A stretch of 64,000 nt of DNA, taken from Argyresthia goedartella. Its lineage: Eukaryota > Arthropoda > Insecta > Lepidoptera > Argyresthiidae. Made by a program: the position numbers and the translations under genes. The stretch is from NCBI GenBank assembly GCA_949825045.1, contig OX463815.1, forward strand, positions 28,883,356-28,947,355. The letters run 5' to 3'. Positions 61,847 to 64,000 of this stretch are shown in pieces; position 1 is the first letter of the stretch, and each line of letters starts with the position of its first letter. Under the pieces are notes generated by a model. It saw only the letters and a list, made by a program, of their open reading frames with translations. It made no database searches and had not been told where the DNA came from.

Positions 61847-62681
61847 GGGAGTCTGAAAAAATAATGGATTTATTTAATTTATGGGATATGACATATAGGA
61901 TAGCTTCCAGAATAGCAACCGACTCGCCAGTAAATACAGATGTCAGAGGGGGGCATTTATAATGCAGAATGATTTTGTACCTTGGTATCCAGACCGCAGC
62001 ACTAACACAATCGGACTTTGAAAGTTTAGAGGCATCGGTAAAAACGAGGAGCCAGTCTGCCCAAGAAGAAGCTACTATTTCATTAAACGAGGAGTTGGCG
62101 TCAGGAGATGATTTTGAAATACCAAGGGATAACACAATGTTAGGAGAATGAATTAGAGCATCAAAGTTCGTGCTGAAGAGAGGATTCATGTTATATTGAT
62201 TTAGAGGTTGATTTATATTTACAAGTTTCCGGAGACTTTTTACAAGGCACGGAGGGTCCTTATGGGACCAATATCTACAACTCGAAACTAGCCGACTTAA
62301 CAGTTTGACTTTAGGTGAAAGAGGGTGGTGTTGAAGTGGGATGACCTTATAAAAGAATCTGTCCGAAAGGTACTGTCTACGTAAATTTAGAGGAAGATCG
62401 CACCATTCGACCTGTAAGGCATTCGTGGAAGATGATTTCATGGCAACAATAATGATGCGTAGACATTTAAATTGCACTCTCTGAAGGCTCTCAAGAGCAG
62501 CCTTACTACAAGGTTCAAGGAGAAAAGATCCATAGTCAAAATGACTGCGCACTATGGTATTATAGATCAACTTTTGACAATATGAATGGGATCCCAACCA
62601 CGTACCTGAAAGACATCGCATGACGTTGATACCCTTTTCGCATTTTTTAATTACATAGATAAGATGTGCAGAACCATTCAC
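61776..62681 (-). pseudogene. I-like LINE ORF2, connection and RNase H part
   Basis: Continues from the TGA: NGSAHLIYVIKKCEKGINVM, IYNTIVRSHFDYGSFLLEPC, then RNase H DWLLVFTDASKLSKSDCVSA (Asp), VFTGESVAILEAILYVISHK (Glu), SIIFSDSL (Asp). The frame is lost at about 61850 and resumes in another. Confidence 0.8.
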
Positions 62682-62705
62682 TTTAGAATCTAAAATGACG
62701 CCTAA

Positions 62706-63962
62706 TCATTTTACGGCATTATAAATTGGAAGCACATGGCCATTAATACGTATGTGCACATTCGGGATACGGATTTTTCTGGAGAAAATAACAACTTTGT
62801 TCTTTGAGGCCGATAATGAAAAACCATGCTCCGTCAGCCAATCCTCGAGATACATAATGGCAGATCTTACTCTGGTGGCAGCCTCCTCAATCGAGGCCAA
62901 AGAGGAGTAAAGGGCTAAGTCATCCGCATACTGCAGTATGCTACAGAATGAGGTAACTACTCTATCAAGGTCATAAGTGTAGATACTATAGAGTAGAGGA
63001 CTCAGGACTGAACCTTGAGGAAGACCTTTCCACATTGACCGCGGAGACAGATAATGGTCTTGGTTGCGAATCAACACATATCTGTCCGAGAATAAGCTCG
63101 TGATGAAATTGACCAACCTCACTGAAATACTCAGATGGAGCATTTTTTGCCTGAGTACAGGAAGAAGTACATTGTCGTAGGCGGAGCATATGTCTAAGTA
63201 TGCTCCCACGACCGATTTATTTTTAGAAAAAGCTATTCTTATATCCGTGGTCAGTATCGCCAGGCTATCCATTGTGGATTTATTTTTCCTAAAGCCGAAC
63301 TGGGATTCAGGTAAAATGTTTTGACTCTCTACAAACCATTCCAAATGATTTTTAACAAGATGCTCAGAATTTTTAGAGAGAGTAGATGACAAAGCTATTG
63401 GCCTATAAGAGGCAGCGTCAGTAGATTCCTTACCGGGTTTCAATATAGGGATGATGATCTGTGACCTCCATGTTTCCGAAGGGGACCCAGATGAGAAAAA
63501 AGTATTAATTAATTGTAAAAAGTATTTTTTAGTTTCGGACCCAGAGTTTCTAATAAAAGAATAAGGGATGCCATTTAAACCAGGAGAAGAGTCCTTTAGA
63601 CTATCTACTGCCAAATTGAACTCGGATTCCGAAAATACTTCATCTAATCTAAGAGAAGGAGACTGGAGGGAGGGTATAGGCGGCAGACAATCAACATAAG
63701 GAGCAGAAGGGGTGGACAATTTACTGGCAAAGTTCTCTAACCAAACTTTGGGGTCGCTATAGGACAAGTTAGGGGAGGAAAAAGAACTCCTAAATATTTT
63801 AATATTTTTCCAGATAAGAGAAGCTGGGGAACGAAGACATAGGTTCTCGCAAATTTTTGACCAACCTAATTGCTTCTTTTTACTTAGCAATTTTCTAACC
63901 ATGGCAGAGATTCTTTTAAAGTTGATAAAATTATCTGTAGTCATGCTAGAAGCATACGTCAT
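62706..63962 (-). pseudogene. I-like LINE ORF2, RT part, ended by one TGA
   Basis: GLNGIPYSFIRNSGSETKKY, ETWRSQIIIPILKPGKESTD, SYRPIALSSTLSKNSEHLVK, SQFGFRKNKSTMDSLAILTT, VGAYLDICSAYDNVLLPVLR, KGLPQGSVLSPLLYSIYTYD, ILQYADDLALYSSLASIEEA. All RT catalytic residues present. The frame ends IYNAVK, TGA (62708-62706), LGVILD, where the family has Trp, so a single G-to-A change is likely. The same frame continues to 61776. Confidence 0.85.
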
Positions 63963-64000
63963 CTCGGCCTCTTTTCTTTTATTTACTGCTTCAGTGCACT

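Larger units (their letters stand above)
60956..64000 (-). mobile_element. I-like LINE copy 2, 3' portion (continues beyond window)
   Basis: Minus strand. Shares its 3' end (TTGGCAG/CTGGCAG, AATCATCAAA, CGATG, AAGCCA) with copy 1 at 44590-44625 and ends in an A-rich tail at 60970-60959. RT and RNase H frames are listed separately. The EN part lies beyond the window. Confidence 0.85.

Noticed and set aside
1..64000. Bacterial-type system (operon, phage, defence island)
   Set aside because: Introns, LINE/SINE content and clear animal orthologues show eukaryotic nuclear DNA.

Overview
The window is nuclear DNA of an insect, almost certainly a moth or butterfly. It is AT-rich and intron-bearing. 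Its interspersed repeats are typical of Lepidoptera: Jockey, CR1, RTE and I-type LINEs, mariner/Tc1 relatives, tRNA-derived SINEs with (TAA)n tails, and the repeat family carrying GTCCGTCCGTC with CTCGCACTTG. There is no bacterial or organellar signal. The species cannot be named from the sequence alone.

Three host genes can be assembled exon by exon with consistent splice phases. (1) A DCAF15 orthologue, substrate receptor of the CUL4-DDB1 ubiquitin ligase, lies on the minus strand from 28866 (ATG) to 1318 (stop), with 11 coding exons and 798 codons. (2) A NUP35/Nup53 orthologue, a nuclear pore scaffold protein, lies on the plus strand from 45749 to 52974, with 4 exons and 292 codons. (3) A GID8/TWA1 orthologue, a subunit of the CTLH/GID ubiquitin ligase, lies on the minus strand from 60604 to 55700, with 4 exons and 234 codons. 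DCAF15 and NUP35 are divergent. NUP35 and GID8 are convergent. The genes are not an operon; two of the three happen to encode ubiquitin ligase subunits.

Nearly everything else is mobile DNA. DCAF15 introns hold, from low to high coordinate: a small MITE; a DD41D-type transposon with ~400-bp inverted arms; a tail-to-tail inverted pair of Jockey elements whose longer copy has an open EN-RT frame; a decayed mariner; RTE fragments; two SINE families; a second mariner; a Harbinger-like MITE; and a 3.3-kb non-coding LTR element with identical LTRs, flanked by a 96-bp duplication of host sequence that includes a splice donor.

The 30.4-44.9 kb intergenic block is a nest. An I-like, RNase H-bearing LINE with a 15-bp target duplication (30634-30648 and 44639-44653) is split by about 9 kb holding a TTAA-flanked piggyBac-like element without transposase (34204-38085) and a nearly intact CR1-like LINE (38.1-43.1 kb). 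The piggyBac-like element contains a fold-back segment with exon-like coding pieces. NUP35 introns hold relics and repeats. GID8 intron 3 holds an almost intact DD37D (maT-like) transposon and a minisatellite that reverses orientation through a perfect 28-bp hairpin. From 60.96 kb to the window end lies a second I-like LINE on the minus strand.

All homology calls come from reading translated sequence against remembered family features; no search was run. Exon boundaries rest on GT/AG sites plus phase agreement.
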